From positions 2,074,501 through 2,138,500 of the forward strand of contig NZ_CP073015.1 of NCBI RefSeq assembly GCF_018080005.1: 64,000 nucleotides of DNA, read 5' to 3'. A program made the position numbers and the translations under genes. The notes below the pieces were generated by a model that saw only the letters and a list, made by a program, of their open reading frames with translations, searched no databases and was not told where the DNA came from. Each line of letters begins with the position of its first letter. The stretch's first letter is position 1. This document shows positions 1 through 9,243 of the stretch, piece after piece. Source of the stretch: Flavobacterium sp. CS20. Its GTDB lineage: Bacteria > Bacteroidota > Bacteroidia > Flavobacteriales > Flavobacteriaceae.

Positions 1-84
1 GGCGTTTTTGTTTTTTGATTGATAAACTAGTTTTAACATTGATATTAATTTAATGCATAAATTTGCTATGTAAATTTCTTAATC

Positions 85-768
85 ATGAAAAAAAAGAACA
101 TTAGCATTCTCATTGTAGATGATGAACCTGATATTTTAGAAATACTCAGTTACAATTTATCTAATGAAGGTTATAAGGTTGAAACTGCTGATAATGGGGC
201 TAAAGCCGTAAAGCTGGCTAAAAAAGTTAAACCTCAACTCATTATTCTCGATGTGATGATGCCTGAAATGGATGGTATTGAAGCTTGTGAGCAGATTAGA
301 AAAATTAAATCCTTAGAAGATACAGTCATCGCATTTTTAACCGCAAGGGGTGAAGATTATTCAATGGTAGCAGGTTTTGAAGCGGGTGCAGACGATTATA
401 TTACCAAGCCTATAAAACCCAAGGTGTTAATCAGTAAAGTCAAAGCTTTATTACGCCGTTTTAGATCTGATAAAAAAGAAAAACAAATCTATAAAGTCGG
501 CAATATCACCATCAATAAAGACGAATACAAAGTCATAAAAGATAAAACCGAAATGCCTTTGCCCCGAAAAGAATTTGAACTCTTATCTTTGTTGACCTCA
601 GAACCTGGCAAAGTCTTTAAACGAGAAGATATTCTCGATAGTGTTTGGGGCAACGAAGTGGTGGTTGGTGGCAGAACTATTGATGTGCATATCAGAAAGT
701 TACGCGAAAAACTCGGCGATAAATCGTTTAAAACCATTAAAGGCGTCGGGTATAAGTTTGTAGTCTAA
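85..768 (+). CDS. OmpR/PhoB-type response regulator
   Basis: DNA-binding response regulator of 227 residues. The receiver domain (about residues 6-120) has the acidic pair D12/D13, the phospho-acceptor D56 in LIILDVMMPEMDG, the switch residue T86 (FLTARGE) and K108 (DYITKPI). A winged-helix effector domain fills residues 130-227 and ends in RTIDVHIRKLREKLG followed by the FKTIKGVGYKF wing. The histidine kinase gene starts directly after this stop codon, so the two are cotranscribed and form one phosphorelay. The family resembles PhoB/PhoR, but nothing here identifies the stimulus. Domain call is very secure; the regulon is unknown. Confidence 0.95.
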   Translation: MKKKNISILIVDDEPDILEILSYNLSNEGYKVETADNGAKAVKLAKKVKPQLIILDVMMPEMDGIEACEQIRKIKSLEDTVIAFLTARGEDYSMVAGFEAGADDYITKPIKPKVLISKVKALLRRFRSDKKEKQIYKVGNITINKDEYKVIKDKTEMPLPRKEFELLSLLTSEPGKVFKREDILDSVWGNEVVVGGRTIDVHIRKLREKLGDKSFKTIKGVGYKFVV

Positions 769-1854
769 ATGGGTGAACAACAATTTAAACGATCTTACAG
801 ATTTGCGTTTTTTTCATCGCTTTATATCACTCTATTTTTAAGTTTAACTCTATTACTCATTGAATATTTCTTTTTTGATATCTTATGGCTGAGTGTTTTA
901 ATTTTTGCCATAATTGCTTATGTATTGGCTTTTTTGGTCATACAATTGCGCATAGAGCATTTTATATACAAACGCGTAAAAGCCGTTTATGACTCCGTAA
1001 CTTTACTGGATGCCTCTTCACTTCAAGAACAACGCGTTACTACAGATATGGCAACTTTGACCAAGGAAGTTGAAAAATTTGCTCAAGACAAAAAAATAGA
1101 AATTGAAAGTCTTAAAGTTCGTGAAAACTATCGAAAAGAATTTATGGGCAATGTATCTCACGAACTTAAAACGCCACTGTTTACCGTTCAAGGCTATATT
1201 TTAACCCTACTTGACGGTGCTTTAAAAGACAAAAAAGTCAGAAAAAAATACCTCAAACGTGCCAGTAAAGGCGTTGATCGTTTGATCTACATCGTCAATG
1301 ATTTAGATATGATTACAAAACTCGAAACAGGTGACCTGCACCTTTACGAAGAAGAATTTGATATCATTGAAGTTATTAAAAATGTTTTTGAACTTCTGGA
1401 GATGAAAGCCGAGAAAAAAGAAATCAATTTAAGTTTTGACAAAGTTTATGAACCTCTTATGGTGAAAGCCGATCAAGAACGCATTCAACAAGTCTTGACG
1501 AATTTGATTGTCAACTCCATTAAATACGGAAAACAAGGTGGAACCACAGAAGTCAGTATTGAAAATCTGTCAACTCAAAAAATTTTAGTGAGAATAACCG
1601 ATAACGGAGAAGGTATAGGAAATGAGCATCTGCCAAGGCTATTTGAACGCTTTTATCGAGTGGACAAAAGTGGTTCAAGAAGCGAAGGCGGTTCAGGACT
1701 CGTACTTTCAATTGTCAAACACATTATTGAAGCCCACGATGAAAAAATCTATGTAGAAAGCGACCACGGCGTAGGTAGCGAATTTTCATTTACCCTCAAA
1801 AAGGCTGAAAGCATCAATCAAGCTGAGATCTCTACTGAAGATCGAAGCATTTAA
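769..1854 (+). CDS. Membrane sensor histidine kinase
   Basis: Partner kinase of the preceding regulator, 361 residues. Two membrane helices (about 14-33 and 38-60) are joined by a very short loop, so there is almost no periplasmic sensor. Then come a linker with coiled-coil character and a HisKA domain with H131 in NVSHELKTPLF. The HATPase domain shows the N box (QVLTNLIVNSIKYGK), G1 (ITDNGEGIG) and F box (LFERFYRVDKSGS). The G2 box reads GGSGLVLSIVKH where the family has GxGLGL, an unusual Gly to Val change. The ATG follows the regulator's TAA with no gap. The last 69 bases overlap the convergent glycosyltransferase gene. Phosphorylates the regulator by family logic; signal unknown. Confidence 0.93.
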   Translation: MGEQQFKRSYRFAFFSSLYITLFLSLTLLLIEYFFFDILWLSVLIFAIIAYVLAFLVIQLRIEHFIYKRVKAVYDSVTLLDASSLQEQRVTTDMATLTKEVEKFAQDKKIEIESLKVRENYRKEFMGNVSHELKTPLFTVQGYILTLLDGALKDKKVRKKYLKRASKGVDRLIYIVNDLDMITKLETGDLHLYEEEFDIIEVIKNVFELLEMKAEKKEINLSFDKVYEPLMVKADQERIQQVLTNLIVNSIKYGKQGGTTEVSIENLSTQKILVRITDNGEGIGNEHLPRLFERFYRVDKSGSRSEGGSGLVLSIVKHIIEAHDEKIYVESDHGVGSEFSFTLKKAESINQAEISTEDRSI

Positions 1855-2850
1855 TCCACTATAAAAATCAATTTCATCTAACTGACTCAACTTAAAATTG
1901 TCTTGCTGACAGTAAGGTGCAATATGGTGTCTTTGAAGTCTTTTGGCTAAATATTGTTGTTCAAATTGCCCTGGCGTTGGTATAAAAAGGGCTTTTTTAT
2001 TAAGCTTAGCCAAATCCATCAAAGTGGTATAACCCGATCTTGCAATGACAACTTTACTCTGTAAGATTATAGTTTCTAAAGGTTTTGCAGTGAGATAATC
2101 ATAAATTTTAATTTTTGAATCCTCTAAAATATTGTCTTTCCCATCAACCAAACCTCTGACCAAAACAACTTTTCCTTTGTAGTGTTTTAATTCTTCTAAA
2201 AGCCTTTTTTCCAGTAAACTTCGTTGTGGTTCTGGGCTAGAAAGCAAGATTAAAATATCGTATTTGATAGGCTCTTTTCTCAATTCAAACCGGCTCAAAA
2301 CACCGATGTATTTCAGGTTCAGTTTAGAGTGTTTGAGATGACCTAATTTTCCACTTAAATAAGGACGTTCAGCTTTATCTGGCACCCAACATTCATCGTA
2401 TTTTTTAATATAAAATTGATGCAGTTTAGATGTTAACCAAGTAGAACTGCCAGAAAATACGCGAAGTTGATGTGAAATAACAACTGAAGGAATTTTAGAA
2501 TGATATAAACCTAACCGATTATCAGCAATGATGCCTTCTATCTCAATTTGTTGAGATAAGTTTTTGATAAAATGCCGTTCTTTTCTGATGCATTTGATAA
2601 GTTTAAGGAGCTGAATTATAATTTTAAACTTAAACCAAAAACCACGTTTAGCATATTTGATTTTTAACGAAGGCAACTCATACCATTCCAAATCTGGAAA
2701 TTCTTCTTTGAGCAAGCTTAGTGCCGCACCATCTGAAGCTAAAACGGGTTTATACCCATCAACCTGAAGTGCTTTGATGATAGGAATACAACGTGTAGCA
2801 TGACCTAAACCCCAATTGAGCGGTGCAACTAAAACCAAGCCTTTTTGCAT
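1786..2850 (-). CDS. MurG-like glycosyltransferase family protein
   Basis: Predicted GT-B fold glycosyltransferase of 354 residues. The N-terminus APLNWGLGHATRCIPIIKAL matches the glycine-rich acceptor-side motif of MurG/UDP-glycosyltransferase-like proteins. A C-terminal region with VIARSGYTTLMDLAKLNKKALFIPTPGQFEQ (shown here as two adjacent motifs: a SGYTTLMD loop and a PTPGQFEQ segment) is the usual nucleotide-sugar pocket. No signal peptide or membrane span is apparent, so it is probably cytosolic or membrane-peripheral. Donor and acceptor sugars cannot be told. It converges on the histidine kinase gene, and the last 69 bases of each overlap. It is divergent from trmB. Confidence 0.8.
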   Translation of the reverse strand: MQKGLVLVAPLNWGLGHATRCIPIIKALQVDGYKPVLASDGAALSLLKEEFPDLEWYELPSLKIKYAKRGFWFKFKIIIQLLKLIKCIRKERHFIKNLSQQIEIEGIIADNRLGLYHSKIPSVVISHQLRVFSGSSTWLTSKLHQFYIKKYDECWVPDKAERPYLSGKLGHLKHSKLNLKYIGVLSRFELRKEPIKYDILILLSSPEPQRSLLEKRLLEELKHYKGKVVLVRGLVDGKDNILEDSKIKIYDYLTAKPLETIILQSKVVIARSGYTTLMDLAKLNKKALFIPTPGQFEQQYLAKRLQRHHIAPYCQQDNFKLSQLDEIDFYSGLNASIFSRDLSLIDAFSLFEGK

Positions 2851-2905
2851 TAGATTTTTTTAAGTTTAAAAATTAATTAAATTTACAATTTAAATCTAAA
2901 CAGTA

Positions 2906-3580
2906 TTGGGCGACAAAAATAAATTACGAAGATTTAAAGATAACGAAACATTCGGCAACGTTATTCAGCCAAGCCGAGAAGAAGTTGTCAATCAGGGTTT
3001 TAAATATAAAAGCCATTGGAACGCTTTATATTTTAAAAACACCAACCCTATAATAGTTGAACTCGGTTGTGGCAAAGGTGAATATACAGTTGGTTTAGCA
3101 AAAAAATACCAAGATAAAAATTTTATAGGTATCGATATAAAAGGTGCTCGATTTTGGCGTGGTGCAAAAACGGCAATTGAACAAAAAATGAATAACGTCG
3201 CCTTTTTAAGAACCCAAATCGAATTAGTGGCTGATGTTTTTGGAGAAAATGAAATTAGCGAAATTTGGATTACCTTTCCAAATCCGCAAATTAAATATAA
3301 ACGCAGCAAACACCGTATGACCAATCCTGAGTTTTTAGACAAATACAAACATATTCTCAAGCCTGAAGGTATTGTTCATCTAAAAACCGATAGTGAATTT
3401 ATGCACGGCTATACTTTGGGGATCCTTGAAGGTTTAAATCAAGAAATTTTGTATAGCCATCACGATATTTATGTCAATCATGAAGCTCCAGAAGATGTCG
3501 TTGGTATTCAAACGTTTTATGAAAAACAATATTTAGAAAAAGCTAAACCGATAACATATCTAAAATTTAAACTGAACTGA
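2906..3580 (+). CDS. trmB: tRNA (guanine-N7-)-methyltransferase TrmB
   Basis: Makes m7G46 in tRNA variable loops using S-adenosylmethionine. The 224-residue protein carries the Rossmann SAM motif VELGCGKGEYTVGLAKK and the family signature ITFPNPQIKYKRSKHRM (the family's FPDPWPKKRHxKRR region). A TTG start is chosen because the conserved N-terminus GDKNKLRRFKDNETFGNV begins directly there and no ATG lies upstream in frame. It is followed after 7 bases by a LysE-type gene on the same strand, so trmB, that gene and the alkyltransferase-like gene probably form one transcript. Function is secure by family. Confidence 0.93.
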   Translation: MGDKNKLRRFKDNETFGNVIQPSREEVVNQGFKYKSHWNALYFKNTNPIIVELGCGKGEYTVGLAKKYQDKNFIGIDIKGARFWRGAKTAIEQKMNNVAFLRTQIELVADVFGENEISEIWITFPNPQIKYKRSKHRMTNPEFLDKYKHILKPEGIVHLKTDSEFMHGYTLGILEGLNQEILYSHHDIYVNHEAPEDVVGIQTFYEKQYLEKAKPITYLKFKLN

Positions 3581-3587
3581 ACCTATT

Positions 3588-4210
3588 TTGCACGAAGTTA
3601 ACCTGTTTATTATCACCTTTTTTGCGACCTTAGCTGGAGTTATTCCACCTGGGTTAGTCAATATGGAAGTGGCTAAAACCTGTGTTAATGTGAGCATAAA
3701 AGCAGGCAAATTCAAAGCCTTTGGTGCAGCAAGTGTTGTGTTTATTCAAGCTTTAATTGCTATACTTATTGCAAAAGCAATATTAAAAAATCCGAGTTTT
3801 AAAGATAATATACTATTTGTGGGCATAATCGTTTTGTCTATTTTATTTGTCTATTTTATAATCTCTGCAAGACGACAAAAGTATAGTGCCTTACAACCTA
3901 AAAGCACAAAATTGACCCAAAGTTTTTTGAAAGGTGTCTTTATTTCAGGGCTTAATGTTTTTCCTATTCCTTATTTTGTCGTGATATCAACATTGTTTAC
4001 GCCTCAAAACCATATTGAGTTTTCTTGGACAACCAAACTTGTTTTTTCTTTGTCTCTGCTTTAGGCAGTTTGACTACGTTTTTGTTGTACGTCTATTTTT
4101 TTGATAAAATTATCAAGCAAAATCTGTTGTTCAAAAAATATTCAAATTACTTTATGGCAGCGTTGATGTTGTCTTTATTACTAATAACCCTTTATCGATT
4201 GTATGGCTAA
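3588..4210 (+). CDS. LysE-family transporter, frameshifted
   Basis: Small LysE/RhtB-type exporter, about 207 residues when repaired. The first part begins with FATLAGVIPPGLVNMEVAKT, the PG-containing first helix typical of the family, and continues through several hydrophobic helices. The frame breaks near 4042-4047, in a run of six T: the upstream frame ends at a TAG at about 4064, while the sequence continues in another frame as FVSALGSLTTFLLYVYFFDK with two more helices. One missing T restores a protein of normal family length. The TTG at 3588 is the likely start. The end overlaps the start of the next gene by 8 bases. Substrate unknown. Sequencing error is as likely as a real mutation. 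Confidence 0.75.
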
Positions 4211-4535
4211 AACCTCTTCAGATTTTTTTGAAAAAGTTTACGACATTGTGCGTCAAATTCCACAGGGAAAAGTCACAACTTACGGGGCAATTGCCAAAGC
4301 ACTTGGAGCCGCTAAAAGCTCAAGAACAGTAGGTTATGCCATGAATGCTTCACATCAATACGACGATGTACCAGCTCATCGTGTGGTGAACCGTAATGGA
4401 GTTTTAACTGGTAAACATCATTTTCCAGGAACAGATGTTATGCAACAAATGTTGGAAGCTGAAGGCATAAAAATAAAAGATGATAAAATTATCAATTTTG
4501 AGCAACATTTGTGGACACCTGAAATTCAGTTTTGA
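4203..4535 (+). CDS. Alkyltransferase-like (ATL) MGMT-family protein
   Basis: 110-residue protein with the DNA-binding domain of O6-methylguanine-DNA methyltransferases: IPQGKVTTYGAIAKALG, the arginine-finger helix SSRTVGYAMNA and the active-site loop VPAHRVVNRNGVL. The active cysteine of PCHRV is replaced by alanine (A58), so it cannot accept alkyl groups. In the family, such ATL proteins bind alkylated guanine and flag it for nucleotide excision repair. Bacterial ATLs often have Trp at this place (PWHRV), while PAHRV is the flavobacterial-looking variant. The start overlaps the LysE gene by 8 bases, which suggests translational coupling. Confidence 0.88.
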   Translation: MAKTSSDFFEKVYDIVRQIPQGKVTTYGAIAKALGAAKSSRTVGYAMNASHQYDDVPAHRVVNRNGVLTGKHHFPGTDVMQQMLEAEGIKIKDDKIINFEQHLWTPEIQF

Positions 4536-4701
4536 TTATACGAATTTTTGAACTTTTAATAAGGATATCCTCATTCTTCTATAAACCACTAAATAGTTGG
4601 ATTGGAGCCATTCTATTTATAACAAATCCGAAATCTATAACTTTAAATTCTGACTTTCTGTGGAAACCCTAATAATTTGGACTTTAAAATTAAATTTCGA
4701 G

Positions 4702-5856
4702 TTAATGCTTTGGCGTTTTATAAATCAAACTCAACATCAAAGACAACAGGATCATTGCCAAAATCAGGACAAATGACCACCATAGACTACTAAAATCAGC
4801 TATAAAACCTAAAAAAACTGGACCGATTAAAAAGCCAATATATCCAGAACCTGCAATTAATGCAATAGCTCGAGATTTTTCTAAATATTGATATCGACCG
4901 CCCATTCTAAACAATTCTGGAATCACTACAGAAAGCCCAAACCCGACCAAACCAAAACCGGAAATTGTCCATAAAACATCTTTTAACAACACTAAACCAA
5001 ACCCTAAAACAGAAGTCAACAAACCAACCACCAAGACTTTTTTACTCCCATAACGATCACTAATGGCATCGCCTAAAAATCGACCTAAGGTCATAAAAAC
5101 CGAAAAAGACAAAAACCCAATCGCCAACCAAAATGGCTCTGCCTTTGATATATCTTTAAGGTATAATGCACTCCAATCGGCCACAGCACCTTCTGCTCCC
5201 ATGCAAATAAACCCAATGATGAGTAACACAAATAATGGCTTGATATACCTTAAATCAAATGATGGCGAATTGCTGTGATCCAAATCAATATTGATGTAAA
5301 ATTTTGAAAAATAAATATTTAAAGCCAAAACCAAAACACACAAAACAAGCACATAACTCAATGGGATGTCTCCAAAATATGCCATACATAAAGCTCCTAA
5401 ACCTCCGCTTAAAACCCCACCTAAACTAAAAAAACCATGATTTGCTGACATGATATTAACATCTTGTATTTGTTCTATTTGTGAAACTAAAGTATTCATC
5501 CCAATATCAATAAATCCTGTGCTGAGTCCAAGAATAAATAAAGCTACACATAAAATCACATAAGAAGAAACAAGATATGACTCTAAAAAACTTAACCCAA
5601 CAAAAATTATACCCAGTAAACAGGCTTTGCCTAAACCAAAACGCTTGATGAGATTTGGGGTAATCAAAAGCATTATAAACGTCCCTAATCCAAAACATAA
5701 AATGGCAATACCTAACTCGGCTTCAGAAAATCCAATTCTAGATTTTATCTGAGGAATACTCACAGCCCAAGTTCCTACACACAAATTGAGTGATAGAAAA
5801 ATAAATGCTGGAGCGAAATAATACTTAGATTTTAAAATTAAACCAAGTGCTTTCAT
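4702..5856 (-). CDS. MFS transporter
   Basis: Major facilitator superfamily carrier of 384 residues with about twelve hydrophobic helices. The first helix contains LNLCVGTWAVSIPQIKSRIG, a start common to FucP/YbjJ-like MFS proteins. Loop 8-9 has GRFLGDAISDRYGSKKVLVVG, the family's conserved D-R-G-K loop motif. Standalone gene transcribed away from a 166-base gap after the ATL gene, in which I see no other feature. Substrate cannot be inferred; sugar or drug export/import are both possible. Confidence 0.85.
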   Translation of the reverse strand: MKALGLILKSKYYFAPAFIFLSLNLCVGTWAVSIPQIKSRIGFSEAELGIAILCFGLGTFIMLLITPNLIKRFGLGKACLLGIIFVGLSFLESYLVSSYVILCVALFILGLSTGFIDIGMNTLVSQIEQIQDVNIMSANHGFFSLGGVLSGGLGALCMAYFGDIPLSYVLVLCVLVLALNIYFSKFYINIDLDHSNSPSFDLRYIKPLFVLLIIGFICMGAEGAVADWSALYLKDISKAEPFWLAIGFLSFSVFMTLGRFLGDAISDRYGSKKVLVVGLLTSVLGFGLVLLKDVLWTISGFGLVGFGLSVVIPELFRMGGRYQYLEKSRAIALIAGSGYIGFLIGPVFLGFIADFSSLWWSFVLILAMILLSLMLSLIYKTPKH

Positions 5857-5917
5857 AGGAAAATATAAAGCTTAAATATAGGAGAAAATTTATAAGTCTT
5901 CACACTTAATTATCATT

Positions 5918-7884
5918 CTACATCACACGACCAATTTTGTCTGAGATCAGCATTTCTAATTTTTTGTAGTCTTTGGTTTCCATCAAAACTTCAATATGGC
6001 TCTCCTGAACATTTTCTTTTATACTATAACTTAAATCTTCAATTTTTTTTTGAATCAATAATCGGCGTAGGTTCAAGATGGTTTGTGTTACTTCTTTAGG
6101 GTCAATGTCTTCTTTTGGAGTAACAAATATGTTTTTGTCTTCCCAACGGTGTAAATTATGACTTTCATTGTCAAGCAAAGCTGAAGATATTTCAGCATTA
6201 ATGTCTTGGTTGTCTTGTGATGATAAACTTTTATGATCTATGGATTGATACTTTGAATATTGTTCACAAATCAATTCATATATGGTCTTAAATATTGGGT
6301 TTGTAAATTCAATTTCATCTTCTTGCAATTCCATATAAATTTTATTGAAGACTATTTCCTCATTTTTTTCAGTAGCCAACTCAAGTTCACCTTCATCATT
6401 TTCTTTGAGAAGATAATCTACAAACTCCGCTTTTTGATTGCCATAACGCAACAACAAACTGATAATGATGCGTTCTAACTCTTCTTGTTGATTGACTTTT
6501 TTTTGTGAAGCAGGTTCTTGAGTAACCACTGCCATTTGTTGATTTTGACGGCTTTGTCTTTCAGTGCGTCGGGCTTCTTTTTCGTTTCTGGTTTTAATCT
6601 GAGCCAAAGTGCTAAATAAAACCTCTTCAGAAACTTGCATGATTTCTGCACAAGTTTTTACATACAATTCTTGTTGGATAAGATCAGGAATTTTAGCAAT
6701 GCTGTTGATAATGTCGCGAGTAACTGCCGCTTTTTGGCTTGGGTCATCTTTTGCTGTAGCATTGAGCAGTTGAGCTTTATAGCGTATAAAATCTTTAGAG
6801 TTTTCTTCTAAATAGGCTTTGATTTCCTCTTGACTATGAGCTTTAGCAAAACTATCTGGGTCTTCACCTTCGGGAAAGCTACAAACTTTGACTTGCATAT
6901 CTTGCTCCAAAATCATATCAATTCCTCGAATTGAGGCTCGAATTCCTGCATCGTCTCCGTCGAATAAAACTGTAATATTAGGAGTGAGCCGCTGAATAAG
7001 TCTAATTTGTTGCTCGGTTAATGCCGTTCCAGATGAAGAGACAACATTTTTAATTCCCGCTTGATGAAACTGAATCACATCGGTATAACCTTCTACAAGA
7101 TAGCAATTGTCAGCTTTGGCAATTTCAGCTTTGGCTTGATACAAACCATACAAAACCTTACTCTTGTGGTAAACCTCGCTTTCTGGTGAGTTGAGATATT
7201 TTGCTGTTTTTTTGTCCTGCGACAAAATACGACCACCAAACCCGAGAACACGCCCAGTGAGTGAGTGAATAGGGAAAATGACTCTGCCACGAAATCGATC
7301 AAATTTTTTATCGTCTTTAACAACAGTCAGACCTGTTTTTTCTAAAAACTCAAGTTTGTAGCCTTTGCTGATGGCTTTGTCAGTAAGTGCTTGCCAAGCT
7401 TCTGGCGAATAACCTAATTTAAAAGTTTTTATGCTGTCTTCATTAAAACCACGTTCTTTAAAATAACTTAAACCCACAGACCGACCTTCGTCGGTTTTCA
7501 TCATTTGATTAACAAAAAAATCTTGTGCAAAACTATTAACCAAATACATGCTCTCACGCTCGCTGCTGCTTCTTTTTGCTCGTCGGTTTGTTCGGTTTCT
7601 TCTATTTCAATATTGTATTTTTTGGCGAGATATTTGATGGCTTCGGGATACGAAAAATGCTCGTGCTCCATGATAAAGGAAATGGCATTGCCACCTTTGC
7701 CACTCGAAAAATCTTTCCATATTTGCTTAACAGGAGACACCATAAAACTCGGCGTGCGTTCGTCTGTAAAGGGACTTAAACCTTTAAAATTACTCCCGGA
7801 TTTTTTTAGTTGAACAAAATCGCCTATCACCTCTTCAACCCGAGCGGCGTCAAGAACGTTTTGGATGGAGGATTGGGAAATCAT
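5918..7884 (-). CDS. dnaG: DNA primase DnaG, frameshifted
   Basis: Replicative primase that lays RNA primers with DnaB helicase, about 655 residues if repaired. The N-terminal domain reads GLSPFTDERTPSF, where the CHC2 zinc finger of most bacteria has CPFHxEKTPSF; the first cysteine and the histidine are Leu and Thr. The TOPRIM core follows: VEGYTDVIQFHQAGIKNVVS (Glu of the acidic triad) and VLFDGDDAGIRAS (DxD). The frame is broken near 7564: one side ends in QTDEQKEAAAS, the other resumes at ERESMYLVNSFAQDFF. One missing base explains it. Because dnaG is essential, a sequencing error is likely. The C-terminal helicase-binding part is present. Confidence 0.88.
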
Positions 7885-7900
7885 CAGGTTTTATTTTAGT

Positions 7901-7908
7901 CAAATGTA
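7901..7908 (-). promoter_or_regulatory. Bacteroidota -7 box for dnaG
   Basis: Read on the minus strand this is TACATTTG, matching the TAnnTTTG consensus of Bacteroidota housekeeping promoters. It lies 17 bases upstream of the dnaG ATG. I see no clear TTG -33 box at the usual distance, so the call is modest. Confidence 0.4.
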
Positions 7909-7960
7909 AAGATAAAACATCCTCAAAAATAACATCATTATTTAAGAACCAAATAAAAAA

Positions 7961-9172
7961 CTAAACATCTAATTCCAAAACCACCTGATTTCTTACCAAA
8001 TCTTCAAAAGTTTCTCGTTGGCGAATCAAATGGGCTTTGCCTTTATGCCATAACACTTCAGCAGGTCTAAATCTAGAATTATAATTACTAGCTATAGTTT
8101 GACAGTAAGCACCAGCATTTTTAAAAGCCAAAATATCACCTTCACTGATTTCGCTGATCATTTTGTTGTTGGCAAACGTATCGGTTTCACAGATGTAACC
8201 CACAACAGAATAAAATCGTTTTTTACGATCAGGATGCGAAACGTTGATAATATCGTGTTGTGCACCATAAAGCATCGGACGAATTAAATGATTGAAACCC
8301 GAGTCAACTTGTGCAAAAACCGTTGATGTGGTTTGCTTAACAACATTCACTTTCACTAAAAAAAATCCAGCTTCACTCACCAAAAATTTACCTGGTTCAA
8401 AGGCTAAAGCCAACTCACGGCTATAAGATTTGCAAAATGCATTAAAACGCTTAGTGAGTTTTTTGCCCAATTCATCAATATCGGTTTGAATATCGTTGTC
8501 GTGATAAGGCACTTTAAAACCGCTACCAAAATCTAAAAACTCTAAATCCTTGAAATTTTCTGCGACTTCAAACAAAATTTCAGTCGCATGCAGAAACACA
8601 TCAATATCTAAAATATCACTTCCCGTATGCATATGAACGCCGTTGATGTGCATTTTGGTGTTTTCTACAATACGTAAAATATGTGGCATTTGGTGAATAG
8701 AAATCCCAAATTTAGAATCGATATGTCCGACAGAAATATTGGTGTTACCACCAGCCATCACATGCGGATTGATACGAATACAAACTGGCACCTCAGGATG
8801 TTTTGTACCAAACTGTTCTAAAACTACAAGATTGTCTATATTGATTTGAACCCCTAAGCCTATCGCTTCTTCAAGCTCTTCAATTGAAACACCATTAGGC
8901 GTATAAATAATTTTAGAAGGCTCAACACCAGCTTCTATACCGAGTTTAACTTCTTGAATAGAAACCGTATCTAAACCACTACCTAATTGATTGAAAAGCT
9001 TCAGAACACTCAAATTTGAAAGCGCTTTAACAGCGTAATGCAAACGCAAATTTTCTACATTTTTAAAAGCATTAGTCAAGCGTTTGTATTGTGAAATAAT
9101 TTTTTTACTGTCATAAACATAAACAGGACTTCCAAATTCTTCGGCAATGTGAACTAAATCTTGTGTTTTCAT
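7961..9172 (-). CDS. lysA: Diaminopimelate decarboxylase LysA
   Basis: PLP enzyme that decarboxylates meso-diaminopimelate to L-lysine, the last step of lysine synthesis. The 403 residues start with FGSPVYVYDSKKI, and the PLP lysine is K49 in LHYAVKALSN. The sequence then shows the barrel glycines, HMHTGSDI, EPGKFLVSEAG and the C-terminal beta domain with AGAYCQTIASNYNSR, whose Cys and Tyr complete the second active site of the dimer. The ATG gives the standard N-terminus. The gene is transcribed toward dnaG, but a 76-base gap separates them. Confidence 0.95.
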   Translation of the reverse strand: MKTQDLVHIAEEFGSPVYVYDSKKIISQYKRLTNAFKNVENLRLHYAVKALSNLSVLKLFNQLGSGLDTVSIQEVKLGIEAGVEPSKIIYTPNGVSIEELEEAIGLGVQINIDNLVVLEQFGTKHPEVPVCIRINPHVMAGGNTNISVGHIDSKFGISIHQMPHILRIVENTKMHINGVHMHTGSDILDIDVFLHATEILFEVAENFKDLEFLDFGSGFKVPYHDNDIQTDIDELGKKLTKRFNAFCKSYSRELALAFEPGKFLVSEAGFFLVKVNVVKQTTSTVFAQVDSGFNHLIRPMLYGAQHDIINVSHPDRKKRFYSVVGYICETDTFANNKMISEISEGDILAFKNAGAYCQTIASNYNSRFRPAEVLWHKGKAHLIRQRETFEDLVRNQVVLELDV

Positions 9173-9191
9173 TTTTTTAAAATATTAAACT

Positions 9192-9218
9192 AAAAACCCC
9201 ACCAAACTGGCAGGGTTT
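9192..9218 (-). terminator. Rho-independent terminator after the 9244-9960 gene
   Basis: On the minus strand an 11-pair stem (AAACCCTGCCA with TGGTGGGGTTT, including G-T pairs) is followed by a short T run. It sits 25 bases past the stop of the 9244-9960 gene and just before lysA. Confidence 0.6.
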
Positions 9219-9243
9219 CAAAAGTATTGAAATTTCTGCAAAG

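Noticed and set aside
7501..7600. Programmed -1 frameshifting in dnaG near CAAAAAG
   Set aside because: No proper slippery heptamer in frame, no clear downstream structure, and unrelated genes in the window carry similar single-base breaks of both signs.
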